Source: Bacteroidaceae bacterium
GTDB taxonomy: Bacteria > Bacteroidota > Bacteroidia > Bacteroidales > Bacteroidaceae
NCBI GenBank assembly: GCA_021443415.1
Contig: JABUTZ010000013.1
Coordinates: 85,066-117,325 of the forward strand
Length of the DNA: 32,260 bases
Direction of reading: 5' to 3'
Shown: piece after piece, positions 32,047-32,260 of the stretch
How positions within the stretch are numbered: the first letter of the stretch is position 1
How the letters are laid out: each line of letters begins with the position of its first letter
The notes under the pieces: generated by a model
Seen by the model: the letters and a program-made list of their open reading frames with translations, nothing else
Databases searched by the model: none
Told to the model about the DNA's origin: nothing
Translations under genes and position numbers: made by a program

Positions 32047-32082
32047 AGTGTAGAGTGTAGAGAATAGAGAATAAAGAATAAA
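32034..32082. repeat. Seven heptads GAATAGA GAATAGA GTGTAGA GTGTAGA GAATAGA GAATAAA GAATAAA
   Basis: Contains the stop codon of the 31066..32046 gene. Confidence 0.93.
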
Positions 32083-32115
32083 GGGATAGAATTGGGGCGG
32101 GGAAGCATGATGGCT

Positions 32116-32143
32116 CGCAAACTGTCGTTTGCGACACGGAACC
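32116..32143 (+). repeat. Dispersed hairpin element CGCAAAC-TGTC-GTTTGCG-ACACGGAACC
   Basis: 7-bp perfect stem; related to 11372-11399. Confidence 0.6.
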
Positions 32144-32171
32144 TACAACAACGTCTTCGGGGCAAATGAAT

Positions 32172-32260
32172 ATCTGCGTTAAAAACAAACAAACACAAGC
32201 AACATCTGCGTCAATTTGATAACATCCAACGAACAACAAGAGCATCTGCGTCAATCTGCG
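32172..32260 (+). repeat. ATCTGCG leader element running off the window end
   Basis: atctgcgttaaaaac...aacatctgcgtcaatttgat...aacgaacaacaagagcatctgcgtcaatctgcg. Confidence 0.88.

Overview
This window is a GC-rich Bacteroidales-type chromosomal segment. The taxonomic call is inferred from the protein families, TAnnTTTG-type promoters and T9SS-like C-termini. No rRNA, tRNA, CRISPR array or transposase was recognised. Gene content, left to right: TonB-receptor-like outer-membrane protein; aquaporin; HepT/MntA-type toxin-antitoxin pair; esterase; BspA-like LRR protein; DUF2795-like protein; PduO-type cobalamin adenosyltransferase; a shrunken methyltransferase-like protein; a PD40/CxxCH lipoprotein; a large membrane protein; an AraC regulator; a block of secreted proteins with Omp28/thioredoxin-like domains (768 aa, 1245 aa, 211 aa, Omp28 lipoprotein, DUF6029-like, TlpA-like); an AAA-ATPase/PD-(D/E)XK protein; an AT-richer restriction-modification island with a frameshifted HindVP-like endonuclease; a truncated ECF sigma gene; RNase R; RsmA; two small proteins; and a YbhN/LPG-synthase-TM-like protein. 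The most unusual signal is a dense set of short dispersed repeats located almost exactly at gene boundaries. (1) Heptanucleotide arrays (TTTATTC / TCTACAC / TCTATTC) occur nine times. They supply the stop codon and last residues of four unrelated genes, and in the other orientation they encode the hydrophobic core of three signal peptides. Three arrays share a 14-nt head, AGCAARR(C/G)TAWACC. (2) An ATCTGCG leader family lies upstream of start codons. (3) A 24-nt ATTGTAAATTGTCAAATAGTAAAT leader is identical in front of araC and rnr. (4) There are GTTAAC palindrome and GNRA-hairpin arrays. (5) A palindromic CCCCCCATTTCGGGGGG element is fused in frame into one signal peptide. All repeat calls were made by eye; no searches or alignments were run.
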